Assembly (NCBI GenBank): GCA_964498075.1
Contig: CAZCGA010000001.1
Coordinates: 1 to 64,000, forward strand
DNA: 64,000 bases
Direction: 5' to 3'
Source: CAZCGA01 sp964498075
GTDB lineage: Bacteria > Desulfobacterota > Binatia > HRBIN30
Shown: in pieces, positions 36,284 to 45,792 of the stretch
Layout of the letters: the number at the start of each line of letters is the position of its first letter
Position numbering within the stretch: the first letter of the stretch is position 1
Translations under genes and position numbers: made by a program
The notes under the pieces: generated by a model
Told to the model about the DNA's origin: nothing
What the model saw: the letters and a program-made list of their open reading frames with translations, nothing else
Databases searched by the model: none

Positions 36284-36331
36284 CCGTAGGGGCGTGGCAT
36301 GCAGGGGCACCGCATGCTGCCGCCCCTACGG
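36284..36331. repeat. Intergenic inverted repeat downstream of ftsZ
   Basis: CCGTAGGGGCG (36284-36294) pairs with CGCCCCTACGG (36321-36331), with a nested GCATGC pair inside. It is 27 bases downstream of the ftsZ stop, in a 306-base stretch without genes. No T-tract follows, so it is a doubtful terminator. The rest of 36114-36283 shows nothing else I can identify. Confidence 0.6.
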
Positions 36332-36357
36332 CGTGTGAGAGAAGAGTGATGCAGCTC

Positions 36358-37611
36358 CTACCCGGCGTTCTTGCGGAGAAACGCCGGAATCTCGTATTGG
36401 TCTTCGGCCTCCTCGTTGATGACGAACCCGTCGCTACGATCGTGCTTGCCGTTGCCGCTGGCCTCGACTTTCGGCGGCTGCCACGTTGGGCTCTCGGCGT
36501 CGTCGATGATCGTGCCCATGTGCACGACGGGACGGTTCGGGTCGCGCTCGCGTGCAATCGTACGCGACGGCGTCGAACGCAGACCGGGGGTCACGGGCTC
36601 CCGAACCTGTTCCCGCGGCAGGCTGAAACCCGGCTTCTTGGCGTCGCGCTGCGCTTCGCCGAAGCCGGTGGCGATGACGGTGATGCGGATCTCGTCGCCC
36701 ATGCGTTCGTCGATCACCGCGCCGAAGATGATGTTGGCGTCCTCGTGCGCCTCTTCCTGAATCAACGTCGCCGCCTCGTTGACCTCGTGCAACGACAGGT
36801 CGGTGCTGCCGGTGATGTTGATCAGCACGCCCTTCGCCCCGTGGATCGAGATGTCCTCCAGCAGCGGGCTGGCGATCGCCTTCTGCGCGGCCTCGACGGC
36901 GCGATTCTCGCCGCTGGCGCTGCCGGCACCCATCATCGCCATGCCCATCTCCGCCATGATCGTGCGCACGTCTGCGAAGTCGAGGTTGATGAGCCCGTGG
37001 ACGGTGATCAGATCCGAGATGCCGCGCACTGCCTGCAGCAGAATGTCGTCCGCCTTCTTGAAGGTGTCGAGGAGGGAGGTGTTGCGACCGGCGATGGCCA
37101 GCAAGCGCTGGTTGGGGATCGCGATCAGCGTATCGACGGCGTCCTTGAGCTCGCGCATGCCGTCATCGGCCTGGCGCATGCGCTTCTTGCCTTCGAACTG
37201 AAACGGCTTGGTCACCACCGCGACCGTGAGTGCGCCGAGCTCCTTGGCGATGCGCGCCACGACGGGGGCGCCGCCGGTGCCCGTGCCGCCGCCCATGCCG
37301 GCGGTGATGAACACCATGTCGGCACCGGTGAGGTGATCGCGGATCGCCTCACTGTCTTCCAGCGCCGCCTCACGGCCGATCTCGGGATTGGCGCCGGCAC
37401 CGAGCCCCTTGGTGAGCTGCGCGCCCAACTGGATCTTGCTGTTAGCCAGGCTGGCACCGAGCGCCTGCATGTCGGTGTTGGCCGTGATGAACTCGACTCC
37501 GGGCAAGCCCGACGCGATCATGGTGTTCACCGCATTGCCCCCGCCGCCGCCCACGCCCACCACCTTGATGCGAGCTCCCAGCACGTCACTCTTCCCTACC
37601 AACTCGATCAT
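36358..37611 (-). CDS. ftsZ: Cell division protein FtsZ
   Basis: FtsZ is the tubulin-like GTPase that forms the division ring. The 417-residue protein has VVGVGGGGGNAVN near residue 18, the GTP-binding signature GMGGGTGTG near residue 105, and the C-terminal peptide EIPAFLRKNAG that binds FtsA. The ATG at 37611 (MIELVGKSD) is chosen because GGAGGAGGGG lies directly before it; upstream in-frame ATGs are in a dispersed repeat. The linker is short and polar. It ends the dcw cluster. Confidence 0.97.
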   Translation of the reverse strand: MIELVGKSDVLGARIKVVGVGGGGGNAVNTMIASGLPGVEFITANTDMQALGASLANSKIQLGAQLTKGLGAGANPEIGREAALEDSEAIRDHLTGADMVFITAGMGGGTGTGGAPVVARIAKELGALTVAVVTKPFQFEGKKRMRQADDGMRELKDAVDTLIAIPNQRLLAIAGRNTSLLDTFKKADDILLQAVRGISDLITVHGLINLDFADVRTIMAEMGMAMMGAGSASGENRAVEAAQKAIASPLLEDISIHGAKGVLINITGSTDLSLHEVNEAATLIQEEAHEDANIIFGAVIDERMGDEIRITVIATGFGEAQRDAKKPGFSLPREQVREPVTPGLRSTPSRTIARERDPNRPVVHMGTIIDDAESPTWQPPKVEASGNGKHDRSDGFVINEEAEDQYEIPAFLRKNAG

Positions 37612-37621
37612 CGTCCCCTCC

Positions 37622-37696
37622 TCCATCTCGTGTTCGTGCGCGTCGATCGTGCTCGTTCTGAAGGCGAACACGGAGTACGAACACGACTCACGAGCA
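37622..37696. repeat. Dispersed CTCGTG repeat, copy 6
   Basis: CTCGTGTTCGTGCGCGTCGA at the ftsZ side and ACGAACACGACTCACGAGCA near the ftsA end form an imperfect inverted pair filling the ftsA-ftsZ gap. Confidence 0.65.
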
Positions 37697-37708
37697 CCTT
37701 TTACAATC

Positions 37709-38947
37709 TCAAAAGAACGCCTCCACCCAGCCCTTCAGTCGCTGCCGCATCTTGCCGAGCAGCCGCCCCTCCTCGTCGCGCACCGGCAGATGGTCGCGTG
37801 GGCGGGCGCCGTACTGCACCAAGCCGACCGCGGCGGCGAAGGCGGGATTGCGCACCAACTCCGCGGCTCCGTGCTCGGCGCCGTTGGTGCCGAACGGCAG
37901 GCCGATACGCACCGGGGTCTGGAACACCTGCTCGGCCAGCGGCACAACACCGTCGAGCAGGGCCGTACCGCCGGTGAGGACGATCCCCGATCCCAGCGCC
38001 TCGTCGAAGCCGCACTTGATGATCTGCTGGCGCGCCAGCGTCAGGATCTCTTCGACGCGCGCCTCGACGATCTGACTCAGCATGTGGCGCGAGAGCAGGC
38101 GCGGCGTCCGCCCGCCCACGCTGGGCACCTCGACCGACTGGTCGCGACCCACGGAGCGCGCCAATGCACAGCCGCTGCGCTGCTTCAGCAACTCGGCGTC
38201 GCGGAACGGAGTCCGCAGCCCCGCGGCGATGTCGCTGGTCACGTGGTTGCCACCGAGCGGGAGCACCGCCGTATGCTTCAACGTGCCCTGATAGAAGACG
38301 AGGATGTCGGTGGTCCCGCCGCCGAGATCCACCAGCGCCACGCCTAACTCTTTCTCTTCGGGGGTCAACACCGCCTCGGCGGCGGCCAGCGGTGCCAACA
38401 CCAGATCGGCGACGTGGAGACCGCTGCGTTCGCAGCACTTGATGACGTTCTGCGCCGAGGTGCTTGCCGTGGTGATGATGTGGACGCGGGCTTCGAGGCG
38501 CACCCCCGACATGCCGACCGGCGTGCGGATACCGTCCTGACTATCGAGCACGAAGTCCTGCGGCAGCACGTGCAAGATATCGCGATCCGCCGGCAAGGCG
38601 ACGGCGCGCGCGGCCTCCAGGACCCGATCGACGTCGGGTTGCTGGATCTCCGAATGGCGGACGCCGACGATGCCGTGACTGTTGAAGCCCTTGATATGGG
38701 CGCCACCGACCCCGGCGAACACGCTGTGAATCTCGCAGGCAGCAGTCACCTCGGCTTCCTTGAGGGCGCGCTCAATGGCTTGCACTGTGGCGTCGATGTT
38801 GACGACGACACCCTTGCGAAGGCCGTCGGACGGCGCTGAGCCCACACCGATGACGGACACGGCGCCATCGTTCAGCTCGCCGACGACGGCAGCCACCTTC
38901 GTGGTGCCGATGTCCAACCCAACCAGTAGCTCCGACTTCCTCGCCAT
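37709..38947 (-). CDS. ftsA: Cell division protein FtsA
   Basis: FtsA is an actin-like ATPase that tethers FtsZ to the membrane and activates septal synthesis. The 412 residues include LLVGLDIGTTKVAAVVGEL at the N-terminus, VDLGGGTTDILVF in the middle and VLTGGTALLDGV toward the end. The C-terminal RLKGWVEAFF fits the amphipathic membrane-targeting helix. It follows ftsQ by 106 bases, much of it a dispersed repeat. Confidence 0.96.
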   Translation of the reverse strand: MARKSELLVGLDIGTTKVAAVVGELNDGAVSVIGVGSAPSDGLRKGVVVNIDATVQAIERALKEAEVTAACEIHSVFAGVGGAHIKGFNSHGIVGVRHSEIQQPDVDRVLEAARAVALPADRDILHVLPQDFVLDSQDGIRTPVGMSGVRLEARVHIITTASTSAQNVIKCCERSGLHVADLVLAPLAAAEAVLTPEEKELGVALVDLGGGTTDILVFYQGTLKHTAVLPLGGNHVTSDIAAGLRTPFRDAELLKQRSGCALARSVGRDQSVEVPSVGGRTPRLLSRHMLSQIVEARVEEILTLARQQIIKCGFDEALGSGIVLTGGTALLDGVVPLAEQVFQTPVRIGLPFGTNGAEHGAAELVRNPAFAAAVGLVQYGARPRDHLPVRDEEGRLLGKMRQRLKGWVEAFF

Positions 38948-38961
38948 GGCCTTATCGTGCT

Positions 38962-39032
38962 AGGGCTCGTGAGCCGTGTCCGGCAACCGTCACCACCACC
39001 CCACATCCTCCGCACACGACTCACGAGCACGC
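38962..39032. repeat. Dispersed CTCGTG repeat, copy 7
   Basis: GGGCTCGTGAGCCGTGTCCGG and CACACGACTCACGAGCACGC form an inverted pair in the ftsQ-ftsA gap, like the copy in the next gap of the cluster. Confidence 0.6.
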
Positions 39033-39053
39033 TTCACCGCTTCACCCCGCCCT

Positions 39054-39893
39054 CTAGACGCGCATCCCGCGCTTGGAAGCGCGCACGGCGCTGACAGGGC
39101 GTTCCTCGCGCAGCTTCACCACCACCTGATCTCGGAACGACACATCCACCGCCGCCAGTCGCCCCACCTGTCCTTCCCACGCTGCGAACACGCGCGCCGA
39201 ACGCGCCAGCTTTTCACGCCAACTGCCCCACCCCAACACCACTGCCACCGCGGTGCGCAGGGGGAACACGGTCACTCCCCGATACCGATCCACGGAAACC
39301 TCCGACACCGCGTCGAAGCAGCTCAGCCGCTCGCAGAGCCGCAACAACTGCAGGGCGCGATGCAACCCGATGGTCGCGAACGCTTGGTCCTCGGCGTCCC
39401 CCAGACCGGTAATCAGCGGAAAGTCGCGGCTATCGTCGGCACGCAGCGGTCCGAGCACGTTGCCTCCGCGGTCGATGTAGCTGAGCTCCTCCAAACGCGC
39501 GATCGCCACCGGCCGGCGCTCGCGCACGCTGATCGTCATCCGGTTGGGAAACGCGCGCTGCACGCTGGCACGCCGCACCCACGGGTGGCTTTGCAGCCGC
39601 AGCCGGACGACGTCGGGCGCCGCATCCCAGATACTGGTACCGGCGGCGACACCCGCCCACTGCAAAACCTCCTGGCGGCTGAGTCGGCGATTGCCCTCGA
39701 CCTCGAGTTCGCCCAGCGCAAAGTACGGGTGGGACTTCACCTGGTGGACTCCCGAAGGGACAACGTACCAGCCACCGCCGGCCAGACCGAGGCCGCACAG
39801 CGCCGCCAGCGCGCCGCGCCGCAGCGAGCCGGCGCGCGATCGCAACCGGGTCCACGCACGGATACGCCGTGCGGCGCGTCGGCGCTGCGTCAT
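39054..39893 (-). CDS. ftsQ: Cell division protein FtsQ
   Basis: FtsQ is a bitopic membrane protein of the FtsQLB complex. The 279-residue protein has a basic N-terminus (MTQRRRAARRIRAWTR), one membrane segment (about residues 27-48), a POTRA domain (FALGELEVEGNRRLSRQEVL, then HPWVRRASVQRAFPN) and the FtsQ beta domain. It overlaps the murB stop by four bases. Ddl, often between murB and ftsQ, is missing. Confidence 0.92.
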   Translation of the reverse strand: MTQRRRAARRIRAWTRLRSRAGSLRRGALAALCGLGLAGGGWYVVPSGVHQVKSHPYFALGELEVEGNRRLSRQEVLQWAGVAAGTSIWDAAPDVVRLRLQSHPWVRRASVQRAFPNRMTISVRERRPVAIARLEELSYIDRGGNVLGPLRADDSRDFPLITGLGDAEDQAFATIGLHRALQLLRLCERLSCFDAVSEVSVDRYRGVTVFPLRTAVAVVLGWGSWREKLARSARVFAAWEGQVGRLAAVDVSFRDQVVVKLREERPVSAVRASKRGMRV

Positions 39894-40816
39894 GCTTCAC
39901 TCCAATCGCCGACGAGGCGGATCTCCGGCTCCAAGCGCACGCCCTTCTGCTCCGACACCCGCCGAATGGCTTCCGCCATCAAGGCGCGCACGTCCGCGGC
40001 CGTCGCCCCATCGACGTTGACAATGAAGTTGGCGTGGCGATGCGAGAACATGGCGCCGCCGGAGCGGTGGCCTTTCAGACCGACCGCTTCGATCAAGCGC
40101 CCCGCAAACTCGGCCGGCGGGTTCTTGAAGATCGAGCCGGCATTCGGATAGCCGAGTGGCTGATGCGCTCCGCGCCGGCGCTTGGCGTCGGCGCGCTTCG
40201 CGATGATGGCGTCACGCGCTCCCGGCTTCAGCAGGAATTCGAGATGGGTCACGATGAACCCGGCCGGCAAGTCGAAGTGGCGATAGCCGAACCGTAAATC
40301 GCTGCGCGGCACGCGCTGGACCTCGCCGCCCGTATCGACGCCTTCGATATACTCCACGACGTCGGCGATCTCGCCGCCGAACGCGCCGGCGTTCATCAGC
40401 AAGCCGCCGCCCAGGGTGCCGGGGATGCCCTCGGCGAACTCCAACCCGGTCAAACCGCGCACGACCGACTCTGTCACCAAACGCTTGAACGGAACTGCGG
40501 CGCCGGCGCGCACGTGCTGGCCGGCGCCGTTCGCGCGCCAATCCACGGCAGCCAGGGTGCGACCCAGGTGCACGACGACGCCGCGTACGCCACGGTCGCT
40601 GACGAGAACGTTGGTTCCTCCTCCGAGCACAAAGAGCGGGAGATCCGCCGCGGCGGCGAGTACCCGCGCGCGACGGATCTCCTGTGCATCGGTTACCTCC
40701 ACCCACACATCCGCCGGCCCACCGATGCGAAACGAAGTATGACGGCTGAGCGGCTCCGCAAAACGGACCCGCGCGCCGAAGGCTTGCTGAAAGGCTTGTC
40801 GATCCAGATGACCCAC
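39890..40816 (-). CDS. murB: UDP-N-acetylenolpyruvoylglucosamine reductase MurB
   Basis: MurB reduces the enolpyruvyl product of MurA to UDP-MurNAc with FAD and NADPH. The 308 residues include the FAD-binding stretch SFRIGGPADVWVEV and GGGTNVLVSDRGVRGVVV, the catalytic serine region NAGSIFKNPP, and the end SHRHANFIVNVDGATA. It starts 18 bases after murC. Confidence 0.96.
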   Translation of the reverse strand: MGHLDRQAFQQAFGARVRFAEPLSRHTSFRIGGPADVWVEVTDAQEIRRARVLAAAADLPLFVLGGGTNVLVSDRGVRGVVVHLGRTLAAVDWRANGAGQHVRAGAAVPFKRLVTESVVRGLTGLEFAEGIPGTLGGGLLMNAGAFGGEIADVVEYIEGVDTGGEVQRVPRSDLRFGYRHFDLPAGFIVTHLEFLLKPGARDAIIAKRADAKRRRGAHQPLGYPNAGSIFKNPPAEFAGRLIEAVGLKGHRSGGAMFSHRHANFIVNVDGATAADVRALMAEAIRRVSEQKGVRLEPEIRLVGDWSEA

Positions 40817-40834
40817 TGCTGCGCCGCCTTTACG

Positions 40835-42244
40835 CTACTGCATGGTGAACGCCGACTGCCCGCCGCCCGACAGCGCGCGCACCAACGACTCGCCGACTTC
40901 ATGGACGGAGCCCGCGCCCAGCACCATCACCAGATCGCCCGGGCGCAGCAACGGCTGCACGGCACCGACCAGCGCGCGACTGTCCGGGACGTAGGACAGA
41001 TCGAGGTGCCCGCGTCGCCGCAGCGCGTAGTAAAGCACCTCGCTGGTGACGCCTTCAATGGGCTCTTCGCCCGCCGGGTAGATCTCCGTCAGTACCAAGT
41101 GATCCGCGGCGTCGAACGCGTCGAGAAAATCACCGAAGAGGTCGCGCGTGCGCGTGAAGCGGTGGGGTTGGAAGACGACGACGATGCGGCGTCCGAACCC
41201 TTCCCGCGCCGCCGCCAAGGTGGCGCGGATCTCCGCCGGGTGATGGCCGTAGTCGCTCACCACCATGATGCCGCCGGCCTCACCGCAGACCTCGAACCGC
41301 CGGTGAATGCCGCCAAACTCCGCGAGCGCTTCGCGCACCGTCTCGAAGCGCACGTCGAGCTCGGTCGCCACGGCGAGCGCTGCCAGGCAATTGAGCGCTT
41401 GGTGGCGACCCGGCAGCCGGACGAGCAACTCGCCGAGGGACGCGCCGTCGTGCTCAACCTGGAAACGGGTTTCCATGCCGCGCACGCCCAGATCGCGCGC
41501 GACGAAGTCGGCATCGGGGCTGGTGCCGTAGGTGATCACACGTTTGCGCACCTGGGGAACCAACGCACGGATGGTCACGTCGTCGAGGCAGAGAACCGCC
41601 GCACCGAAGAAGGGAACGCGGTTGATGAACTCGAGGTAGGCCGAGCGCACGCGGTCCATGTCGCCGTAGTAGTCGAGGTGCTCGGGGTCGATGTTGGTCA
41701 CGACGGTGATGGCCGGTGACAGCAGCAGGAACGTCCCATCGCTCTCGTCGGCCTCGGCGACCATGAGGTCACCCTTCCCCAGCTGGGCGTTGCTGCCCAG
41801 CGCATGCACCTTGCCGCCGATGACGACCGTGGGATCGAGCCGGGCGCGCGCAAGAATGGCGGCGATCAGCGACGTGGTGGTCGTCTTGCCATGCGTACCG
41901 GCCACGGCGACACCCCACTTCATCCGCATCAGCTCCGCCAGCATCTCCGCCCGCGGAATCACCGGGATCTTCAGCGCCCGGGCTTGCAGGATCTCCGGGT
42001 TCGAGTACTTGACGGCCGAGGAGATCACGACGACGTCGGTATCGGGCTCGACCGCAGTGGCGCTGTGGCCGTACGTCACCTGCGCACCGAGACGCACCAG
42101 GCGGCGCGTCACCTCGGTCTCGCTGATATCGGAGCCGCTCACCGTATGCCCCAAGTGGAGCAGCACCTCGGCGATGCCGCTCATACCAACGCCGCCGATA
42201 CCGACGAAATGAATGTGTCGAGACCTCTTGAATAACGGACTCAT
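40835..42244 (-). CDS. murC: UDP-N-acetylmuramate--L-alanine ligase MurC
   Basis: MurC adds L-alanine to UDP-MurNAc. The 469-residue ligase has the N-terminal Rossmann motif HFVGIGGVGMSGIAEVL, the ATP-binding GTHGKTTTTSL near residue 112, and the Mur central and C-terminal domains (GVTSEVLYYALRRRGH). The ATG at 42244 directly follows the murG stop and lies behind a GAGGGGGGATGAG stretch. Confidence 0.96.
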   Translation of the reverse strand: MSPLFKRSRHIHFVGIGGVGMSGIAEVLLHLGHTVSGSDISETEVTRRLVRLGAQVTYGHSATAVEPDTDVVVISSAVKYSNPEILQARALKIPVIPRAEMLAELMRMKWGVAVAGTHGKTTTTSLIAAILARARLDPTVVIGGKVHALGSNAQLGKGDLMVAEADESDGTFLLLSPAITVVTNIDPEHLDYYGDMDRVRSAYLEFINRVPFFGAAVLCLDDVTIRALVPQVRKRVITYGTSPDADFVARDLGVRGMETRFQVEHDGASLGELLVRLPGRHQALNCLAALAVATELDVRFETVREALAEFGGIHRRFEVCGEAGGIMVVSDYGHHPAEIRATLAAAREGFGRRIVVVFQPHRFTRTRDLFGDFLDAFDAADHLVLTEIYPAGEEPIEGVTSEVLYYALRRRGHLDLSYVPDSRALVGAVQPLLRPGDLVMVLGAGSVHEVGESLVRALSGGGQSAFTMQ

Positions 42245-42245
42245 C

Positions 42246-43316
42246 TCATCCCCCCTCTTCCGCAACCTGGCGACACACGTCCACCACGCGCGCCACGGCA
42301 TCCGGCGTCGCCAGTTGCCGGGCCGCTGCGCCCATCGCCATCAAGCCGGCGCGGTTCCGCGCCAGCCCCAGTACACACGTCGCGAGCCTCTTTCCGTTCA
42401 GTTCCGCGTTGCTCATCAGCTCTGCCGCGCCCTGCCGCTTCAGGACCTCCGCGTTGGCGCGCTGGTGATCATCGGCGGCGAATGGGTAGGGAATCAGAAT
42501 CGCCGGCTTGCCCAGGGCGGTCAGCTCCGCGATGGTCGTCGCGCCGGCGCGGCAGACGACCAGATCGGCACGGCCGTACGCATCAGCCATCTCGTGCACG
42601 AAGGGAAGTACCTCCGCCTCCACACCCATCTCTTGATACCGCCGCTTCACCCACTCCACATCCACCGTCCCGGTCTGGTGAATCACCCGCAGACCGGGAA
42701 GCTGTTCTCTCACCGTCTGCGCCGCCTCAACCGCCGCTTGGTTGATTGCACGCGCCCCTTGACTACCGCCAAAAACAAAAATGGTAAAGCGGTCCGACAC
42801 AGGTTGTTGGAGGCTGGCGAGCTGGCGGACCGGGTTGCCGGTCTGCACAGCTTTGCCCGCGGGAAAGAAGCGTGCGCTGTCCGCAAAGGTGGTGCAGACG
42901 CGCCGCGCCAGATGGGCAAGCACACGGTTGGCGAGACCGGGATGGGCATTCTGCTCCAGCAAGACGCTGGGAACGCGCCGCAGCCAGGCCGCAACAACCA
43001 CGGGCACGGAGCCGTAGCCGCCGACGCCGAGGATCAGCGCCGGCCGGAACGCACCCAGGATGCGCCAGGCGCGCCACACCGCCAGGGGCACCTGCCAGGC
43101 GAACTCCAGTATTCCCGGGAGTCCACGACCGCGCAGCCCGCGGATGCGCAACGGCTCAAAGCGGAAACGCGTCCGCGGCACCGCAGTGGCCTCGATGCCG
43201 TAGGCGCTCCCCACGAAGAGCACCTGCGCTTCGCCGGATGCCGCCCACACCTCCCCCACGGCCAAGCCGGGGAAGAGGTGTCCTCCGGTGCCACCTCCCG
43301 CAACCACCATCCGCAT
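42246..43316 (-). CDS. murG: Undecaprenyldiphospho-muramoylpentapeptide GlcNAc transferase MurG
   Basis: MurG adds GlcNAc to lipid I, giving lipid II, at the cytoplasmic membrane face. The 356-residue GT28-family protein has the N-terminal G-loop MVVAGGGTGGHLFPGLAVGE and the C-terminal UDP-GlcNAc site (VFGGSQGARAINQA, then CRAGATTIAELTALGKPAIL). It starts two bases after the ftsW stop. Confidence 0.96.
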   Translation of the reverse strand: MRMVVAGGGTGGHLFPGLAVGEVWAASGEAQVLFVGSAYGIEATAVPRTRFRFEPLRIRGLRGRGLPGILEFAWQVPLAVWRAWRILGAFRPALILGVGGYGSVPVVVAAWLRRVPSVLLEQNAHPGLANRVLAHLARRVCTTFADSARFFPAGKAVQTGNPVRQLASLQQPVSDRFTIFVFGGSQGARAINQAAVEAAQTVREQLPGLRVIHQTGTVDVEWVKRRYQEMGVEAEVLPFVHEMADAYGRADLVVCRAGATTIAELTALGKPAILIPYPFAADDHQRANAEVLKRQGAAELMSNAELNGKRLATCVLGLARNRAGLMAMGAAARQLATPDAVARVVDVCRQVAEEGG

Positions 43317-43318
43317 CC

Positions 43319-44458
43319 CTAACCAGTCATGCGCGACAGGCCCGCCAAGATGCCGATCTGCAACATCGTGCCGATCAGCGCGGAGCCCCCGTAGCTGAGG
43401 AATGGCAACGCGAGCCCCTTCGTAGGCAGCAACCCCATCACCACCCCGATATTCACCACCGCTTCAAGTAGGATCACCAAGGTGAGACCGAACGCCAGCA
43501 GGCTGGCAAACGAATCCGGATGCCGCATGGCGATGCGGAAGCCACGCATCCCGACGACGGCGAACAACGCCAGCACCAGCAGCGCACCGCACACGCCAAG
43601 CTCTTCACCGATCAGCGCGAAGATGAAGTCGGTGTGCGCCTCCGGAAGAAAAAACATCTTCTGCTTACTTTCCCCCAAGCCGAACCCGGCCAGGCCACCT
43701 GAGCCGAAGGCGATCAGCGATTGCACCAGCTGAAATGCGATGTCCCGGCTGTAGCGCCACGGATCGAGGAACGCGAGAATCCGGTTCCAGCGATACGGCC
43801 AATGGACGAGCGCAAAGGTGACGACCGGAAGTGCCGCGAGCACCAGCGCCGCGAGGTGCGCCGGGCGGGCACCGCCGCCGTAGAGCATCAGTCCGAGCAC
43901 CAGCACCAAGATCGCCGCGGTGCCGAAGTCTGGCTGCGCGGCGATCAGCAGGACGCAGAGCCCGACGGAGACGAGATGCGGCAAGATGCCCGCGGTGAAC
44001 TGCGCCATGCGCTCGCGTTTGCCGGAGATCGAATGCGCCAGGTAGAGCACGATGGCGATCTTGGCGAACTCCGTCGGCTGGAAGCGTAGTTGTCCGATTC
44101 CGATCCAGCGGCGTGCGCCGCCGCGGGTGACACCCAGTCCCGGTATCAACACGAGCACCAGCGCCACGATCGAGCAGATCAGCAACGGGTAGGCGAGCCG
44201 TTCAAACCACTGTACACGGACATGGGAGACCGCGAGCATGAACGCCGTCCCGCACGCCAACGCGAGCAGATGCTTGCGGAAGAACAGGAAAGCGTCACCA
44301 TAGCGATCCTGGGCAAAGAAGTAGCTCGCGTTGAACACCATGACGATACCGATTCCAGCCAAGCCGGCGGCCGCCATGAGCAGCCAGAGATCCAGACGAT
44401 TGAGACGCGGCATCACCACGCGTTGGCGCAGGCTCGCGAGCGGCGGCAGTGCGGTCAT
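43319..44458 (-). CDS. ftsW: Septal peptidoglycan polymerase FtsW
   Basis: FtsW is the SEDS-family glycosyltransferase of the divisome, partnering FtsI. The 379-residue protein has about ten membrane segments, the GIGIVMVFNASYFF start of the family and the loop WIGIGQLRFQPTEFAKIAIVLYLA. The conserved end is LPFLSYGGSALIGTMLQIGILAGL. Its ATG overlaps the murD stop by four bases. Confidence 0.95.
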   Translation of the reverse strand: MTALPPLASLRQRVVMPRLNRLDLWLLMAAAGLAGIGIVMVFNASYFFAQDRYGDAFLFFRKHLLALACGTAFMLAVSHVRVQWFERLAYPLLICSIVALVLVLIPGLGVTRGGARRWIGIGQLRFQPTEFAKIAIVLYLAHSISGKRERMAQFTAGILPHLVSVGLCVLLIAAQPDFGTAAILVLVLGLMLYGGGARPAHLAALVLAALPVVTFALVHWPYRWNRILAFLDPWRYSRDIAFQLVQSLIAFGSGGLAGFGLGESKQKMFFLPEAHTDFIFALIGEELGVCGALLVLALFAVVGMRGFRIAMRHPDSFASLLAFGLTLVILLEAVVNIGVVMGLLPTKGLALPFLSYGGSALIGTMLQIGILAGLSRMTG

Positions 44459-45792
44459 AGGGCCTCCACCAGCCCGCGGAACCGGCGGCCGCGCGCTGTG
44501 TAGTCGGTGAACTCATCGAAGCTGGCGCAGCCGGGAGAGAGCAGCACGGTATCGCCGGCACGAGCCTGCGCGACCGCCGCGGTGACGGCGGCGCCCAGGT
44601 CAGCGACGAGGGTGTGGGCGACCGCGTCGCCCAATTGCGCTTGGATCTTCGGGCCGGCCGCGCCGAACACCACCAGGTGCTTGACGTGCGTGCGGAGCAG
44701 CGGGACGAGCACGCGGAAGTCACTCCCCTTGTCATAGCCGCCAGCGAGGAGGATGACGTCGCGCGCGAAGCTCGCGATCGACTTCTCCATGGCGCCGACA
44801 TTGGTGCCCTTGGAGTCGTCGAAGAAGCGGACGCCGTCGCGCTCGCGCACCAGCTCCAGACGATGCGGCAACCCGGTGACCTGCTCCAGGGCCCGTTGGA
44901 TCGGGGCGTCCGGAATGCCCCAAATGGCAGCGGCCGTCGTCGCGGCCATCATGTTTTCCCGATTGTGCATGCCCTGCAGCCGCACCGCATCCAACGGGAA
45001 ACGCCGCGGTGCGGGCTCCGGCCCCCAATGGATGAGGGTGTTGCCGTCGATGAAGCTGCCGAACTCGACGGGCTCGCGGCCGAACGAGATCGCCGCGGCG
45101 CGCGCGGTGCGCCGCTGCTTCCAGACCCACGGGTCATCACGGTTGAGCACCGCCACATCGCCGGGCTGCTGCGCGGCGAGGATCGACGCCTTGGCCCGCC
45201 CGTAATCTTCCAGGCTGGCGTAGCGGTCGAGGTGGTCCGGGGTCAGATTCAGTAAGACCGCTACGCGGGGGCGAAAGGTGTAGACCCATTCCAGTTGGAA
45301 GCTCGACACCTCGACGACGGCCGCCTGGTATTCGGGATCGGCTGCGCACGCCTCGATCAACGGGGTGCCGAGGTTGCCGCCGATGAACGTCCGCAGCCCG
45401 GCCTCTTTGAGGATGGTGCCGAGCAGCACGGTGGTCGTGCTCTTGCCGTTCGTGCCGGTCACGGCAAGGATCGGGCACGTCAACGCACGCGACGCCAGCT
45501 CGATCTCGCTGATGATTGGTACGCCGCGCCCGAGCGCGCGACGCAGCAACGCATGCGACCGCGGCACTCCCGGGCTCGGCACCACGACGTCGATACCCTG
45601 CAGCAGCTCTTCGGCATCGTCACCGAGCTGCGCATCCACCCCGGCCGGCAGCAGCGCCCGTTCGAGGACGGCCGTGCTGCGTTCGGCTAGACGGACCCGG
45701 CCGCCATGTTGCACGAGGAACGCAGCAACGCTCTGCCCGGTCTTGCCAGCGCCTATCACCAGGAAGTATCGGTCGGCGATCTGCGTAGTCAT
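44455..45792 (-). CDS. murD: UDP-N-acetylmuramoylalanine--D-glutamate ligase MurD
   Basis: MurD adds D-glutamate to UDP-MurNAc-L-Ala. The 445 residues start MTTQIADRYFLVIGAGKTGQS, with ATP-binding AVTGTNGKSTTTVLLG near residue 116, the Mur ligase motif RLELVRERDGVRFFDDSKGTN split across residues 302-322, and a closing LLSPGCASFDEFTDYTARG. The ATG at 45792 overlaps the mraY stop by four bases; the open frame runs further upstream without family similarity. Confidence 0.96.
   Translation of the reverse strand: MTTQIADRYFLVIGAGKTGQSVAAFLVQHGGRVRLAERSTAVLERALLPAGVDAQLGDDAEELLQGIDVVVPSPGVPRSHALLRRALGRGVPIISEIELASRALTCPILAVTGTNGKSTTTVLLGTILKEAGLRTFIGGNLGTPLIEACAADPEYQAAVVEVSSFQLEWVYTFRPRVAVLLNLTPDHLDRYASLEDYGRAKASILAAQQPGDVAVLNRDDPWVWKQRRTARAAAISFGREPVEFGSFIDGNTLIHWGPEPAPRRFPLDAVRLQGMHNRENMMAATTAAAIWGIPDAPIQRALEQVTGLPHRLELVRERDGVRFFDDSKGTNVGAMEKSIASFARDVILLAGGYDKGSDFRVLVPLLRTHVKHLVVFGAAGPKIQAQLGDAVAHTLVADLGAAVTAAVAQARAGDTVLLSPGCASFDEFTDYTARGRRFRGLVEAL

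Noticed and set aside
36284..36331. Intrinsic terminator of ftsZ
   Set aside because: The hairpin is not followed by a T-tract on either strand.
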